Below are positions 48,553-58,159 of a stretch of 64,000 bases of DNA, piece after piece. Under the pieces are notes generated by a model. The model was not told where the DNA came from and did no database searches. It was given only the letters and a program-made list of their open reading frames with translations. The stretch is from Vogesella aquatica (GTDB lineage Bacteria; Pseudomonadota; Gammaproteobacteria; Burkholderiales; Chromobacteriaceae), in NCBI RefSeq assembly GCF_028548455.1, contig NZ_JAQQLF010000006.1, positions 1 to 64,000 of the forward strand, given 5' to 3'. Both the position numbers and the translations under genes were made by a program. The stretch's first letter is position 1; every line of letters starts with the position of its first letter.

Positions 48553-49875
48553 TTATTCGCTGCGTGGGCGACGGTCGCCGCTGCCACCTTGGCGCGGGCC
48601 GCTGCTGCTGCGGTTGCGGTCGCCGTAGCCACCGCGGTTGCCGCCGTAGCCACCACCCGGTTTGCGGTCACCGTAGCCGCCGCCGTTGCTGCGACGCGGG
48701 CCACCTTTGCCAGCCGGACGGCCTTTCGGTGGGCGACGGGTCGGTTCCAGGCCCTGGATAACGGCTTCGGTCAGCTGGCGCTTCAGGTACTGCTCGATAC
48801 GGCGTACGCGGTGGAACTCGCGCGATTCGGCGATGGTGATCGCTACGCCGCTACGGCCGGCACGACCGGTACGGCCAATGCGGTGTACGTAGTCTTCTGC
48901 CTGTTTCGGCAGGTCGTAGTTCACTACCAGGCCAATGCCCGGTACGTCGATACCGCGAGCGGCGACGTCGGTGGCTACCAGGATCTTGATGCGGCCACGA
49001 CGCAGGTCGTTCAGCGTGCGGTTACGCCAGCTTTGCGGCATGTCGCCGTGCAGGCAGGCAGCGCTGTAGCCCATGTCGGACAGTTTGTCAGCGATTTCTT
49101 CGGAGCCGATTTTGGTGGCGGTAAATACGACAGCCTGGTCAAAGTTGGCTTCTTTCAGGATCGCATCCAGCAGGCGCTGTTTGTGATTGTTGTCGTCTGC
49201 GTACAGCAGGTGCTCTTCGATATTGCCGCTTTCCTCTTTGCGCTCGATCTCGATGCGCTGCGGGTCGCGGGTCATGCGTTCTGCCATTTTGCCTACGATA
49301 CCGTCCAGGGTAGCGGAGAACAGCAGGGTCTGGCGTTCGCTAGGGGTAGCGGCCACGATGGTTTCGATGTCTTCGATGAAGCCCATGTCCAGCATGCGGT
49401 CGGCTTCGTCCAGGATCAGCATTTCCAGGCGCGAGAAATCGATACGGCCGGAGCGCATGTGGTCCATCAGGCGGCCTGGAGTGGCCACGATGATATCAAC
49501 CGGGCGCGACAGGGCGCGGGTCTGGAAGCCGAACGATGCGCCACCCACCAGGGTAACGGTACGCAGCCAGCGCAGCTCTTCGCCGTATACCAGGGCGTTC
49601 TTTTCTACCTGCTGGGCCAGCTCGCGGGTAGGGGTCAGTACCAGAACGCGCGGGCCGTTGCCGGCGCCTTTGGAGCGCTCGCTGACACGGGTCAGTGCTG
49701 GCAGCAGGAAGGCGGCGGTTTTGCCGCTACCGGTTTGTGCCGAAACAAGCAGGTCGCGACCAGCGATGGCGGCAGGCACGGCTTCGCCTTGTACCGGGGT
49801 CGGCGTGTCGTAGCCGGCTTTTTCCAGTGCTTTGGCAATAGCGGGGGCCAGCCCCAGGTCGGAGAACTTCTGCAT
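48553..49875 (-). CDS. rhlE: DEAD-box RNA helicase, RhlE type
   Basis: 440 residues. ATP-dependent RNA helicase core with Q-motif FSDLGLAPAIAKAL, Walker A AQTGSGKTAAF, PTRELAQQ, DEAD box LILDEADRMLDMGF, SAT, and motif VI HRIGRTGRAGRSG. The last 70 residues are basic and glycine-rich (SNGGGYGDRKPGGGYGGNRG) and should bind RNA. ATG 49875 is the conserved MQKFSDLGL start. The 299 bases upstream are gene-free and may form a long leader, as in cold-regulated helicase genes. Confidence 0.94.
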   Translation of the reverse strand: MQKFSDLGLAPAIAKALEKAGYDTPTPVQGEAVPAAIAGRDLLVSAQTGSGKTAAFLLPALTRVSERSKGAGNGPRVLVLTPTRELAQQVEKNALVYGEELRWLRTVTLVGGASFGFQTRALSRPVDIIVATPGRLMDHMRSGRIDFSRLEMLILDEADRMLDMGFIEDIETIVAATPSERQTLLFSATLDGIVGKMAERMTRDPQRIEIERKEESGNIEEHLLYADDNNHKQRLLDAILKEANFDQAVVFTATKIGSEEIADKLSDMGYSAACLHGDMPQSWRNRTLNDLRRGRIKILVATDVAARGIDVPGIGLVVNYDLPKQAEDYVHRIGRTGRAGRSGVAITIAESREFHRVRRIEQYLKRQLTEAVIQGLEPTRRPPKGRPAGKGGPRRSNGGGYGDRKPGGGYGGNRGGYGDRNRSSSGPRQGGSGDRRPRSE

Positions 49876-50174
49876 GGTGAATCCTTTCAGTCCGGCGTGA
49901 TGCGCCGGTTGTGAGCCCGCTCGGGGTTACAGGTCATCGAACCAACCTGACAAGCGGCGAACAGCAGTCCTGAAAGGACGAGGCGGAAACGAAGCCAAAT
50001 AGGGTCAGATGCGATGAAATCGTAGAGGCCGGCGGCGCGGGTGTTACCGCCAGCAATTTCGAGAAGGGCGCATTCTAATGAAAATAATTCGATTGCGCAA
50101 GGGTTTTTAAAGTACAGGCTATGCAAGTGACTGATTTTTAAAAAGCCATCCGAATTGTATGCAAAAAAAAGCCA
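49876..50174. other. Gene-free region between rhlE and the hyi-like gene
   Basis: 299 bases. It holds the promoter and leader of rhlE. The end of the hyi-like gene is followed on the minus strand by a run of eight T residues (50163-50170) after a weak hairpin. No reading frame worth naming was found. Confidence 0.55.
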
Positions 50175-50948
50175 TTAGCAGCGCGCTAGCCAGCCCAAGG
50201 TGTCTGCACTTGTTGCCGTTGGCCGATATTCAGCGCCCAGCCAGCCGGTATAGCCATTTTTTTCAATAAAATCAAAATAATCAGGCAGGGGCAGGGTGCC
50301 ACTGCCGGGTTCGCCACGGCCCGGGTAGTCGGCAAACTGGATATGCGCGGTTTGCGGCAGATGGCGCGCCAGCAGGGCCGGAATATCCAGATTCATGCGT
50401 GCGGCGTGGTAAATATCGATTTGCAGCCCGATGCCGGCTTGCGGCAGCTCGGCCAGCAGCAGGGCGACTTCGTCTGGTGTGCGCAGCAGAAAGCCTGGCA
50501 TGTCCAGGTCGTTGATGGCTTCGCAGCACAGGCGCAGGCCGTGCGGGGCAAAGAAATCGGCGGCCAGCTGCAGGTTGGCCGCCAGTGTGGCCAGGCAGGC
50601 CTGGCGGCTATACCCTGCGGCCAACCTGCCGGGCAGGATATTCAGTAGCGCTACGCCCAGCGCCTGCGCGTAGTGCAGCGCCTGCGGCAGGGCAGCAGCA
50701 AAGTCGTCGCGGCGGCCGGGGTGGCTGGCCAAACCGGGGCCACCTGTCATCAGGTCGCCTGCCGGCACATTGATCAGGATCACCGGCGTGCCGGTAGCGC
50801 GGGCTGCAGCGGCTAGCGCTTCGGCTGGGTGGTCGTAGGGGAACTGGATCTCTACCGCGCCAAAGCCGGCTGCTGCAGCCTGGGCAAAGCGCTGCAGCAG
50901 CGGGTATTCGGTAAACAGTAGCGACAGGTTGGCCGCAAAGCGTGGCAT
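50175..50948 (-). CDS. Hydroxypyruvate isomerase-like protein
   Basis: 257 residues, TIM-barrel AP-endonuclease-2 superfamily, Hyi/OtnI-like. MPRFAANLSLLFTEYPLLQRFA is the conserved start, GFGAVEIQFPY gives the first metal-binding Glu region, and LCCEAINDLDMPGFLLRT and LQIDIYHAAR supply the conserved Glu, Asp and His of the active site. Known members interconvert hydroxypyruvate and tartronate semialdehyde. It follows the reductase gene after three bases, so the pair is one operon. Exact dispersed 12-mers lie in it at 50616 and 50936. Confidence 0.87.
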   Translation of the reverse strand: MPRFAANLSLLFTEYPLLQRFAQAAAAGFGAVEIQFPYDHPAEALAAAARATGTPVILINVPAGDLMTGGPGLASHPGRRDDFAAALPQALHYAQALGVALLNILPGRLAAGYSRQACLATLAANLQLAADFFAPHGLRLCCEAINDLDMPGFLLRTPDEVALLLAELPQAGIGLQIDIYHAARMNLDIPALLARHLPQTAHIQFADYPGRGEPGSGTLPLPDYFDFIEKNGYTGWLGAEYRPTATSADTLGWLARC

Positions 50949-50951
50949 GGT

Positions 50952-51830
50952 TTACTCCTGTGACAGGTAGTGCAGCAGCAGGCTGCTAAGGTCGTGCTGG
51001 GCGTGCCCGGCCTGGCAGTGGGCGTGCAGCAACGCTTGCGCCTGGCTGGCCATGGGCAGCGGGCGCTGCGTGGCATCACCCAGTGCGGTGGCGTTGTTCA
51101 GGTCTTTCAGTAGCGTGGCGGCCTTCCACTGTACCGGCGCAAACTGGCGGGCGGCCATGCGCGGGGCCAGGATCTGGAACGGCAGCGAGTCGGCAAAGCC
51201 GCCGGCCAGTGCCGGCGCCAGCAGGCTGGCATCTACCCCCGCGGCCTCGGCCAGCTGCACGGTTTCGGCAATCAGTGCGGCGGTGCTGGCGACGATCAGC
51301 TGGTTGCAGACTTTGCTGACCTGCCCGGCGCCCACGTCGCCCATACGGGTAACGCGCTGGCTCAGGTGCGCCAGCAGCGGGCGCAAGGTGTCGATATCGT
51401 GCGCATCGCCGCCGGCCATGATCACCAGCTGGCCGCTTTCGGCGCCTTTGACGCCACCGGAAACCGGCGCGTCCACCCAGCGCATGCCGCAGCTTGCGGC
51501 CAACCTTTGGGCAAACTGGCGGGTGGCGTCGGGGGCAATGCTGGAAAAGTCCACCAGCAGCTGCCCGGCGCGGCCGTGCCCGGCAATGCCGCCTGCGCCA
51601 AATACCACGCTTTCTACCGCGGCAGTGTCCGATACGCACAGCATGATGATGTCGCAGCGCGCCACCAGTGCGGCGATGCTGGGCGCCGCGTTGGCACCGG
51701 CCGCCTGTAATGCAGCGGTTTTGCCTGCGCTGCGGTTCCATACGTGGAGCGGTACGCCGGCGCCCAGCAGGCGCTGGCACATGGGTTGGCCCATCAGGCC
51801 CAGGCCGATGAACCCCGTTTGTAGTGACAT
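50952..51830 (-). CDS. 2-hydroxy-3-oxopropionate reductase-like dehydrogenase
   Basis: 292 residues, beta-hydroxyacid dehydrogenase family. NAD(P)-binding GFIGLGLMGQPMCQRL at the N-terminus, substrate motif DAPVSGGVKGAESGQL, catalytic lysine in AGQVSKVCNQLIVA. The pairing with the Hyi-like gene points to tartronate semialdehyde as substrate (GarR/GlxR), reducing it to glycerate. The exact hydroxyacid cannot be set from sequence. No glyoxylate carboligase gene lies in the window. Confidence 0.87.
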   Translation of the reverse strand: MSLQTGFIGLGLMGQPMCQRLLGAGVPLHVWNRSAGKTAALQAAGANAAPSIAALVARCDIIMLCVSDTAAVESVVFGAGGIAGHGRAGQLLVDFSSIAPDATRQFAQRLAASCGMRWVDAPVSGGVKGAESGQLVIMAGGDAHDIDTLRPLLAHLSQRVTRMGDVGAGQVSKVCNQLIVASTAALIAETVQLAEAAGVDASLLAPALAGGFADSLPFQILAPRMAARQFAPVQWKAATLLKDLNNATALGDATQRPLPMASQAQALLHAHCQAGHAQHDLSSLLLHYLSQE

Positions 51831-51892
51831 GGTTTCCCCTTCTGGTGGCTTGCCTCGATGCTAGCGTAGCCACAGGGGCCGTGTCGCGCGGT

Positions 51893-52010
51893 AAAAAAAA
51901 GCGGGCCGGCGAAGGCCGGCCCGTAAAGTAGATATTGCAACAAGGGAAGGTCGCCGGTGGCAGAACCGCCGGCTGCACCCACGCAGAGCTTGCTAGCAAG
52001 CAAAAGCGTA
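51893..52010 (-). ncRNA. Candidate structured small RNA or leader RNA
   Basis: On the minus strand three stems follow each other: GCTTGCTAGCAAGC (51988-52001, a perfect 14-bp palindrome), GCCGGCGG-TTCTG-CCACCGGC (about 51953-51973), and a strong terminator GGGCCGGC-CTTC-GCCGGCCC followed by eight T residues (51918-51893). Between the second and third stems lies ACCTTCCCTTG, complementary to a Shine-Dalgarno sequence. No protein gene ends at this terminator. It could be an independent small RNA, or a leader that controls the reductase gene beginning at 51830. Confidence 0.45.
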
Positions 52011-52131
52011 TGCCCAGCTTACGTCAAGCCCATTGGCATGGCAATGCCGGCGGTAGATGTGCAGCCGGCATGGTGGGGGTGCGAGCCGTTTGCGGTACAA
52101 TCCCGCCTTTTTTTGCGAAGGGATAGTGGTG

Positions 52132-52965
52132 GTGAACGATTTGCACAGTGCCCGTTACCAGGCGTCGCGCCCTTGGGCCAAGCGCGTGGCGCAGCTGTTT
52201 AGCCAGCTGGCCAGCCGTGAAGACGCCTGCGCCCAGGCCGCGCAGGTGGTGCAGCGCGAGCTGGCGCAGCTTGCCGGGGTGTACACCATCAATGACACCC
52301 AGCGTGAAACCGAATTTGTGCTGGCCGAGGCCTACGGCCTGTTTGTGCGCGATGGCCGTCGCGCCATGGCCTTTGCCCCGGATCTGGCGCTGGCGCTGCA
52401 GCACACCCGCCCGCTGGCGGCACTGCCGGCGGTCTTGCCCTTGCCCGCAGGGGCGTTTCTGCTGAGCTTGCCGGGTGAGGCGGGCAGTGCGGCTGCGTAC
52501 GTCACGCACGATGCCGCAGCGCAGCGGCTGGACATTTTGCTGCTGATGCCGGACTTTGCCCCGGCTGGTGTGCCCTGTTACCAGCGCATGGAGGCGGCGC
52601 TGACCTTGGGCGTGGCCTACCCGGGCTCGGTGCAGGTGCCGGATTCGCCGGCACTGGCCAGCTGGAAGCCCTGGCTGGAGAGGCTGTTTGCCGGGCTGGC
52701 CATGCTGGCCCAGCCGCAGCTAACCCTGGCCGAGCAATGGCAGCCGGCACCGTCTGCTGCCGATGCGCAGCTGCTGCATAGCGGTAGCGCCCGTGACAAG
52801 CAGCGTGTGCGTGCGGCGCTGCTGAAGGCGGGGGCACAAGAAGTATTGCTGGCGCAGCGTGCCGGCCTGCAGCCACTGGATGGCGAGCTGAAAGCCGGCT
52901 ACTGGCGCACGCAGGCGGGCAAGGCTGGCGAGCGTCTGGTGTGGGTAGCGCCGCGCCCTGCATAA
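52132..52965 (+). CDS. Conserved hypothetical protein
   Basis: About 277 residues, soluble, no signal peptide. Starts at one of three consecutive GTG codons (52126, 52129, 52132) behind GAAGGG; spacing favours 52129 or 52132. The composition is rich in alanine, leucine and glutamine, with LASREDACAQAAQVVQREL near the start and no catalytic motif I recognise. It opposes the reductase/isomerase pair and ends at a strong terminator. Function unknown. Confidence 0.75.
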   Translation: MNDLHSARYQASRPWAKRVAQLFSQLASREDACAQAAQVVQRELAQLAGVYTINDTQRETEFVLAEAYGLFVRDGRRAMAFAPDLALALQHTRPLAALPAVLPLPAGAFLLSLPGEAGSAAAYVTHDAAAQRLDILLLMPDFAPAGVPCYQRMEAALTLGVAYPGSVQVPDSPALASWKPWLERLFAGLAMLAQPQLTLAEQWQPAPSAADAQLLHSGSARDKQRVRAALLKAGAQEVLLAQRAGLQPLDGELKAGYWRTQAGKAGERLVWVAPRPA

Positions 52966-52979
52966 GCACGGCAGGCATG

Positions 52980-53013
52980 AAAAAACCGCAGCGCTGTGGC
53001 CTGCGGTTTTTTT
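52980..53013. terminator. Bidirectional terminator
   Basis: AAAAAACCGCAG (52980-52991) and CTGCGGTTTTTTT (53001-53013) flank a nine-base loop. It lies between the convergent hypothetical and response-regulator genes. Confidence 0.92.
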
Positions 53014-53033
53014 ACGGCAGTGGTAGCCGGTTA

Positions 53034-53828
53034 TTACAGAAACTGCACGATCAGGCTGCGCAACGTACTGATCTCGAATGGCTTGTCACAGATGGCCGAC
53101 ACGCCTGCTTCTTCTACCGCGGCCAACCGCGTTTCGTCCTGCTCGCCGGACACCATCAGGATAGGTACCGACATTTGCGGGCTGAGCGTGCGTACGTATT
53201 CGATCAGCGCGCGGCCGTCCATCTCCGGCATGTTGTAGTCGGTGATGATCAGGTCGAACTGGGTGTCCTGCAGCAGGGGTATGGCCGACATGCCGTTGGC
53301 CGCTTCTTCGATCTGGTCAAAGCCCATGCGTTCCAGCACAGTGCGCAGGTAATGGCGCGAGGTGCTGCTATCGTCCACCAGCAGTACGCGCTTGGTGTCC
53401 AGGTCGTAGTGCTCCAGCTCGGCGCGGGTTTCTTCGGTATTCAGGTAGTCCAGCGCCGAGCACAGCGCACGGTCCAGCTGGCGGGTGGTAAACGGCTTGG
53501 GCAGGATGGCCAGCGCACCCGCCTGGCGAATGGCGTCCAGCTGCTGGGCGCGGGTTTCGCTGGAGATCAGCACGTAGGGCATGTCGCGGATTTCGCCGTC
53601 GGCGCGCATGGTCACCACCAGTTCGGCACCGGTCATGTCCGGCAAGTACATGGCGCTGATGGTGATATCCGGGCGCGGCAGCTCGCGCATGCGCGCCAGG
53701 CCTTGCGTGCCGGTTTCCAGTAGATCGATATTCTCTATACCCATTTCCCGCAGGTGATTCTGGATGATGAGCCTTTGGGTGCGGGAAGGCTCGATCAGGC
53801 AGACCATCAGGTTTTGCAGATCAAACAT
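53034..53828 (-). CDS. Two-receiver response regulator with a pseudo-receiver
   Basis: 264 residues: two CheY-like domains in tandem and no output domain. The second (from about 145) is canonical: VLLVDDSS, phospho-Asp D197 in ITDYNMPEMDG, and CDKPFE. The first (1-125) lacks the phospho-acceptor, since the aligned position is Ala59 in TISAMYLPDMTG, and its acidic pocket reads IEPS in place of DD. It should therefore be a non-phosphorylatable pseudo-receiver. ATG 53828-53826 is the conserved start. Likely chemotaxis- or motility-type signalling. No partner kinase is nearby. Confidence 0.88.
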   Translation of the reverse strand: MFDLQNLMVCLIEPSRTQRLIIQNHLREMGIENIDLLETGTQGLARMRELPRPDITISAMYLPDMTGAELVVTMRADGEIRDMPYVLISSETRAQQLDAIRQAGALAILPKPFTTRQLDRALCSALDYLNTEETRAELEHYDLDTKRVLLVDDSSTSRHYLRTVLERMGFDQIEEAANGMSAIPLLQDTQFDLIITDYNMPEMDGRALIEYVRTLSPQMSVPILMVSGEQDETRLAAVEEAGVSAICDKPFEISTLRSLIVQFL

Positions 53829-53908
53829 GCTGTTTTCCTGTTTTGCTTTCTTGCAAGCATAGACACTAGGCCGCTTCAGGTCTAACCCATCTGCTGAAAA
53901 CCTTATTT

Positions 53909-54829
53909 CTATAAGTCTGACTTGTGGATTTTGCCCGCATTGCGTTGCTCGTTTGCTGCAGTTTCTTCCAGCCAGTGACAAAAAGCATGGATGGCTACGT
54001 CGTCCATGGCCGCGCGCGGCGCGATCCAGCAATAGTCGCGCACCGGTACCACCGGCTGCCGCAGTGGCGCCACCAGCTTGCCGCTATCCAGCGCCTGTTG
54101 CGCCATCGGCAATGGCCCCAGCACCACGCCCAGGCCGTCCATGGCGGCCTGTAGCGCCAGTGAGAAGCGGTCAAAATGCAGGCTGCTGGCCGGCTTCAGT
54201 TCCGGCACGCCCGCCAGCGTAAACCAGCGCTGCCATTGGGTTGGCCGCGTGTCGGCGTACAGCAGCGTGTGGTGTGCCAGGTCGGCCGGCTGCTGTATGG
54301 CTTGGCGGGCCAGCAAGGCCGGGCTGCACAGGGGTAGCTCCCATTCTTCCAGAAACGGCTTGGCCAGGTGGCCCGGCCAGTCGCCCGGGCCGCGGCGAAT
54401 GGCGATGTCGAACGGGGTGTCCAGCCGGCTGATATCGCGGTCTGACGTTACCAGGTGCAGGTCGATATCCGGAAAGCGCTCCCGGAAACCCTGCAGCCGT
54501 GGTAGCAACCAGAACAGCGCAAACGTGGGGGTGGAGTTGATCGATAGCCGCCGCTGGCGGTCGGGCTGCAGCAGCTGGCTGGTGGCGTTGGCGATCAGGT
54601 CCAGCCCGTCCTGCACCTGTACCAGGTAGCGCCAGCCGGTGTCGGTGAGTTTTACGCGCCCGCCGCTGCGCTCGAACAGCTGCACGCCCAGCCATTCTTC
54701 CAGCTGCTTGATCTGCTTGCTCACAGCGCCATGGGTAACGTGCAGCTCGTTGGCCGCAGATGAGAAGCTTTCCAGCCTTGCCGCAGCTTCAAAAATGCGC
54801 AAGCCGTTGAGGGGAGGGTAAGTATTCAT
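53909..54829 (-). CDS. LysR-family transcriptional regulator (GcvA-like)
   Basis: 306 residues. N-terminal helix-turn-helix LNGLRIFEAAARLESFSSAANELHVTHGAVSKQIKQLEEWLG (residues 8-50), then a two-lobed effector domain (RRLSINSTPTFALFWLLPRL). The HTH sequence and the length resemble the GcvA/AmpR branch. It is transcribed away from acnB, from a shared 179-base region, so acnB is an obvious target candidate. Effector unknown. Confidence 0.92.
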   Translation of the reverse strand: MNTYPPLNGLRIFEAAARLESFSSAANELHVTHGAVSKQIKQLEEWLGVQLFERSGGRVKLTDTGWRYLVQVQDGLDLIANATSQLLQPDRQRRLSINSTPTFALFWLLPRLQGFRERFPDIDLHLVTSDRDISRLDTPFDIAIRRGPGDWPGHLAKPFLEEWELPLCSPALLARQAIQQPADLAHHTLLYADTRPTQWQRWFTLAGVPELKPASSLHFDRFSLALQAAMDGLGVVLGPLPMAQQALDSGKLVAPLRQPVVPVRDYCWIAPRAAMDDVAIHAFCHWLEETAANEQRNAGKIHKSDL

Positions 54830-55008
54830 GGCTGTGATTTTATCTCACAATCTATGTTTCGATTACTCGTTTGTGCATGTATCGCCAAGCGCGTAATCTT
54901 CACGAATCATAGCCGGGAGTCGTAGTAATATCCCGGATGGTTGCCGGCAGCCCGCACCCGCTGCCGTCAGGCTGATTGCAAACAACCCAAGCAAAAAGGT
55001 CCCGAGCC

Positions 55009-57600
55009 ATGCTAGTAGCTTACCGCCAACATGTTGCCGAGCGCGCCGCGCTGGGCATCCCGCCACTGCCGCTGACTGCCAAACAGGTAGAAGAACTGGT
55101 TGAACTGCTGAAAAACCCGCCTGCTGGCGAAGAGCAGACACTGGTAGAGCTGATTACCCACCGTGTACCGCCGGGCGTGGATGATGCAGCCAAGGTAAAA
55201 GCTTCCTTCCTGGCCGCTGTGGCCGAAGGCACTGTGGCATCGCCACTGGTATCGCGCGAGCTGGCTACCGAGCTGCTGGGCACCATGCTGGGCGGCTACA
55301 ACGTCAAGCCGATGATCGACCTGCTGGGCGACGAAAAAGTCGGCGCCATCGCTGCCGCAGGCCTGAAGAAAACCCTGCTGGTATTCGACTTCTTCAACGA
55401 TGTGAAAGAGCTGGCCGACCAGGGCAATGCCAACGCCAAAGGCGTACTGCAAAGCTGGGCCGACGCCGAATGGTTCACCAGCCGCCCTGAAGTGGCCCAG
55501 AAAATCACCGTGACCGTATTCAAGGTACCGGGCGAAACCAACACCGACGACCTGTCGCCGGCACCGGACGCCTGGAGCCGCCCGGACATCCCGCTGCACT
55601 ATCTGGCCATGTTGAAGAATACCCGCCCCGATGCGGCCTTCACGCCGGAAGAAGACGGCAAGCGCGGCCCGATGCAGTTCATCGAAGACCTGAAGAAAAA
55701 AGGCAATCTGGTTGCCTACGTTGGCGACGTGGTCGGTACCGGCTCCTCGCGTAAGTCCGCTACCAACTCGGTGGTATGGGCTACCGGCCAGGACATCCCG
55801 TTCGTACCGAACAAACGCTTTGGCGGCGTGACCCTGGGCGGCAAAATCGCCCCGATCTTCTTCAACACCCAGGAAGATTCCGGCTCCCTGCCTATCGAAG
55901 TGGAAGTGTCCAAACTGGAAATGGGCGATGTAATCGACATCTACCCGTACGAAGGCAAAATCGAAAAAGACGGCCAGCTGGTAGAAACATTCAGCCTGAA
56001 ATCCGACGTGCTGCTGGACGAAGTACGCGCCGGTGGCCGTATCAACCTGATTATCGGCCGTGGCCTCACCGCCAAAGCCCGCGAAGCCCTGGGCCTGCCA
56101 GCCTCCACCGAATTCCGCCTGCCGAAAGACCCGGCCGACAGCGGCAAAGGTTTCTCGCTGGCGCAGAAAATGGTTGGCCGCGCCTGTGGCCTGCCGGAAG
56201 GCCAGGGCGTACGCCCGGGTACCTACTGTGAGCCACGCATGACTACCGTAGGCTCGCAAGATACCACCGGCCCGATGACCCGCGACGAGCTGAAAGACCT
56301 GGCTTGCCTGGGCTTCTCTGCCGACCTGGTGATGCAGTCGTTCTGCCATACCGCCGCCTACCCGAAACCGGTAGACGTGAAAACGCATAAAGAACTGCCA
56401 GCCTTCATCTCTACCCGTGGCGGCGTAGCACTGCGCCCGGGCGACGGCGTGATCCACAGCTGGCTGAACCGCCTGCTGCTGCCGGACACCGTGGGTACCG
56501 GTGGCGACTCGCACACCCGCTTCCCGATCGGCATTTCCTTCCCGGCCGGCTCCGGTCTGGTAGCCTTTGCCGCCGCCACCGGCGTGATGCCGCTGGACAT
56601 GCCGGAGTCGGTACTGGTGCGCTTCAAGGGCGAACTGCAGCCAGGCGTGACCCTGCGTGACCTGGTTAACGCCATCCCCTTGTACGCCATCAAGCAAGGC
56701 CTGCTGACCGTAGCCAAAGCCGGCAAGAAAAACATCTTCTCCGGTAAAGTGCTGGAAATCGAAGGCCTGCCAGACCTGAAAGTAGAGCAAGCGTTCGAGC
56801 TGTCCGATGCGTCTGCCGAGCGCTCTGCCGCCGGCTGCACCGTGCGCCTGAACAAAGCGCCTATCGTCGAATACATGAACTCCAACATCACCCTGATGAA
56901 GTACATGATCGCCGAAGGCTACGCCGATGCCCGCACCCTGGCGCGCCGTATCAGCAAGATGGAAGAGTGGATCGCCAGCGGCGAGCTGCTGCAGCCGGAT
57001 GCTGATGCCGAATACGCCGCCGTGATCGAAATCGATCTGGCCGACGTGAAAGAGCCGATCGTAGCCTGCCCGAACGACCCGGACGACGTGAAGTTCATGT
57101 CCGAAGTGGCCGGCACCGCGATCGACGAAGTGTTCATCGGCTCCTGCATGACCAACATCGGTCACTTCCGCGCCGCTTCCAAGCTGCTGGAAGGCAAGCG
57201 CGACCTGCCGGTAAAACTGTGGCTGGCTCCGCCGACCAAGATGGACGCCGAACAGCTGACCAACGAAGGCCACTACGGCGTATTCGGCATGGCCGGTGCC
57301 CGCACCGAAATGCCGGGCTGCAGCCTGTGCATGGGTAACCAGGCACAGGTACGCGAAGGTGCCACCGTGATGTCCACCTCCACCCGTAACTTCCCGAACC
57401 GCCTGGGCAAGAACACCAACGTGTTCCTGGGTTCCGCCGAGCTGGCCGCGATCTGCTCCAAACTGGGCAAGATCCCGACCCTGGCTGAATACCATGCCAA
57501 CATCGGTATCATCAACGAGAAGAGCGCCGAGGTGTACCGCTACATGAACTTTGACCAGATCAAAGACTATCAGGACGTGGCAGACACCGTTAAAGCCTAA
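55009..57600 (+). CDS. acnB: Aconitate hydratase B
   Basis: TCA-cycle enzyme interconverting citrate and isocitrate via a [4Fe-4S] cluster. 863 residues, near the family length. [42 protein letters not shown] begins the AcnB-specific HEAT-like domain, followed by domain 4 and then domains 1-3. The cluster cysteines are in [10 protein letters not shown] and [29 protein letters not shown] and [12 protein letters not shown] are typical. ATG 55009 matches the usual MLxxYRxHVAER start. Codon use is strongly biased, consistent with high expression. It diverges from the LysR gene. Confidence 0.97.
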   Translation: MLVAYRQHVAERAALGIPPLPLTAKQVEELVELLKNPPAGEEQTLVELITHRVPPGVDDAAKVKASFLAAVAEGTVASPLVSRELATELLGTMLGGYNVKPMIDLLGDEKVGAIAAAGLKKTLLVFDFFNDVKELADQGNANAKGVLQSWADAEWFTSRPEVAQKITVTVFKVPGETNTDDLSPAPDAWSRPDIPLHYLAMLKNTRPDAAFTPEEDGKRGPMQFIEDLKKKGNLVAYVGDVVGTGSSRKSATNSVVWATGQDIPFVPNKRFGGVTLGGKIAPIFFNTQEDSGSLPIEVEVSKLEMGDVIDIYPYEGKIEKDGQLVETFSLKSDVLLDEVRAGGRINLIIGRGLTAKAREALGLPASTEFRLPKDPADSGKGFSLAQKMVGRACGLPEGQGVRPGTYCEPRMTTVGSQDTTGPMTRDELKDLACLGFSADLVMQSFCHTAAYPKPVDVKTHKELPAFISTRGGVALRPGDGVIHSWLNRLLLPDTVGTGGDSHTRFPIGISFPAGSGLVAFAAATGVMPLDMPESVLVRFKGELQPGVTLRDLVNAIPLYAIKQGLLTVAKAGKKNIFSGKVLEIEGLPDLKVEQAFELSDASAERSAAGCTVRLNKAPIVEYMNSNITLMKYMIAEGYADARTLARRISKMEEWIASGELLQPDADAEYAAVIEIDLADVKEPIVACPNDPDDVKFMSEVAGTAIDEVFIGSCMTNIGHFRAASKLLEGKRDLPVKLWLAPPTKMDAEQLTNEGHYGVFGMAGARTEMPGCSLCMGNQAQVREGATVMSTSTRNFPNRLGKNTNVFLGSAELAAICSKLGKIPTLAEYHANIGIINEKSAEVYRYMNFDQIKDYQDVADTVKA

Positions 57601-57629
57601 TAAAATCAGTATCTTGCTGATTTGACATC

Positions 57630-57690
57630 TTGGGGGTTTGGTAGGGGTTTCGGCAACGATACCCCCGCCGAACCCCCAAATTTTTTGATA
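57630..57690 (+). terminator. Large hairpin after acnB
   Basis: TTGGGGGTTTGG and CCGAACCCCCAA form a 12-bp stem (one G-T pair) with an inner stem, followed by ATTTTTTG. It probably terminates acnB. A smaller hairpin, AAATCAG-TATCTTG-CTGATTT, stands just before it at 57604-57624. Confidence 0.7.
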
Positions 57691-58159
57691 CCCCAGCCCG
57701 AAATGCCCGGTTTGCCGGGTGTTGCTCAAGTGCCTACATCAAACGGCAGTGCCGGGCTTGGGCGGGGCGTATTCCGGAGCATGCCCGGTTGTCTGGTGAG
57801 TTGCATGACTAAACTGCTCTGCGGCCAACCTGCGTGGGCATTGGCCCGGCAAGGCGCCGGCCAAGCTGGCCAACCACGTCGGCAAGGTCTGCCCGTGGGC
57901 GCAGGGCGTGTTTGCAGGGTACTGGCGGACGACCGAATGGCAAAACAAACTGATGGTGCGCATACCGGTGGCGATGCGGCAAGGAAAAAGGTCGCCATGA
58001 TGGACAAACTGCTAGGGGGCGTTGCCCGTGGTGTAAGTGATTGGCTGATTAGCGGCCGAAGTTGCCTGTCGATGACATCGATGTCATTGGCAGCTAGTTG
58101 CAGCAAAGCAGACACTAAAGAATATCGTCGCGAGCCTTCAGGCACGACAAATAATGCGC
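57691..58159. other. Spacer between acnB and the integron
   Basis: About 470 bases without a gene I can support. It contains one exact copy of the dispersed 12-mer (57820) and a perfect 16-bp palindrome ATGACATCGATGTCAT (58072-58087). An open frame from GTG 58163 on the minus strand overlaps the intI stop codon by four bases, but it soon turns into low-complexity sequence and is not believed. Confidence 0.55.
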
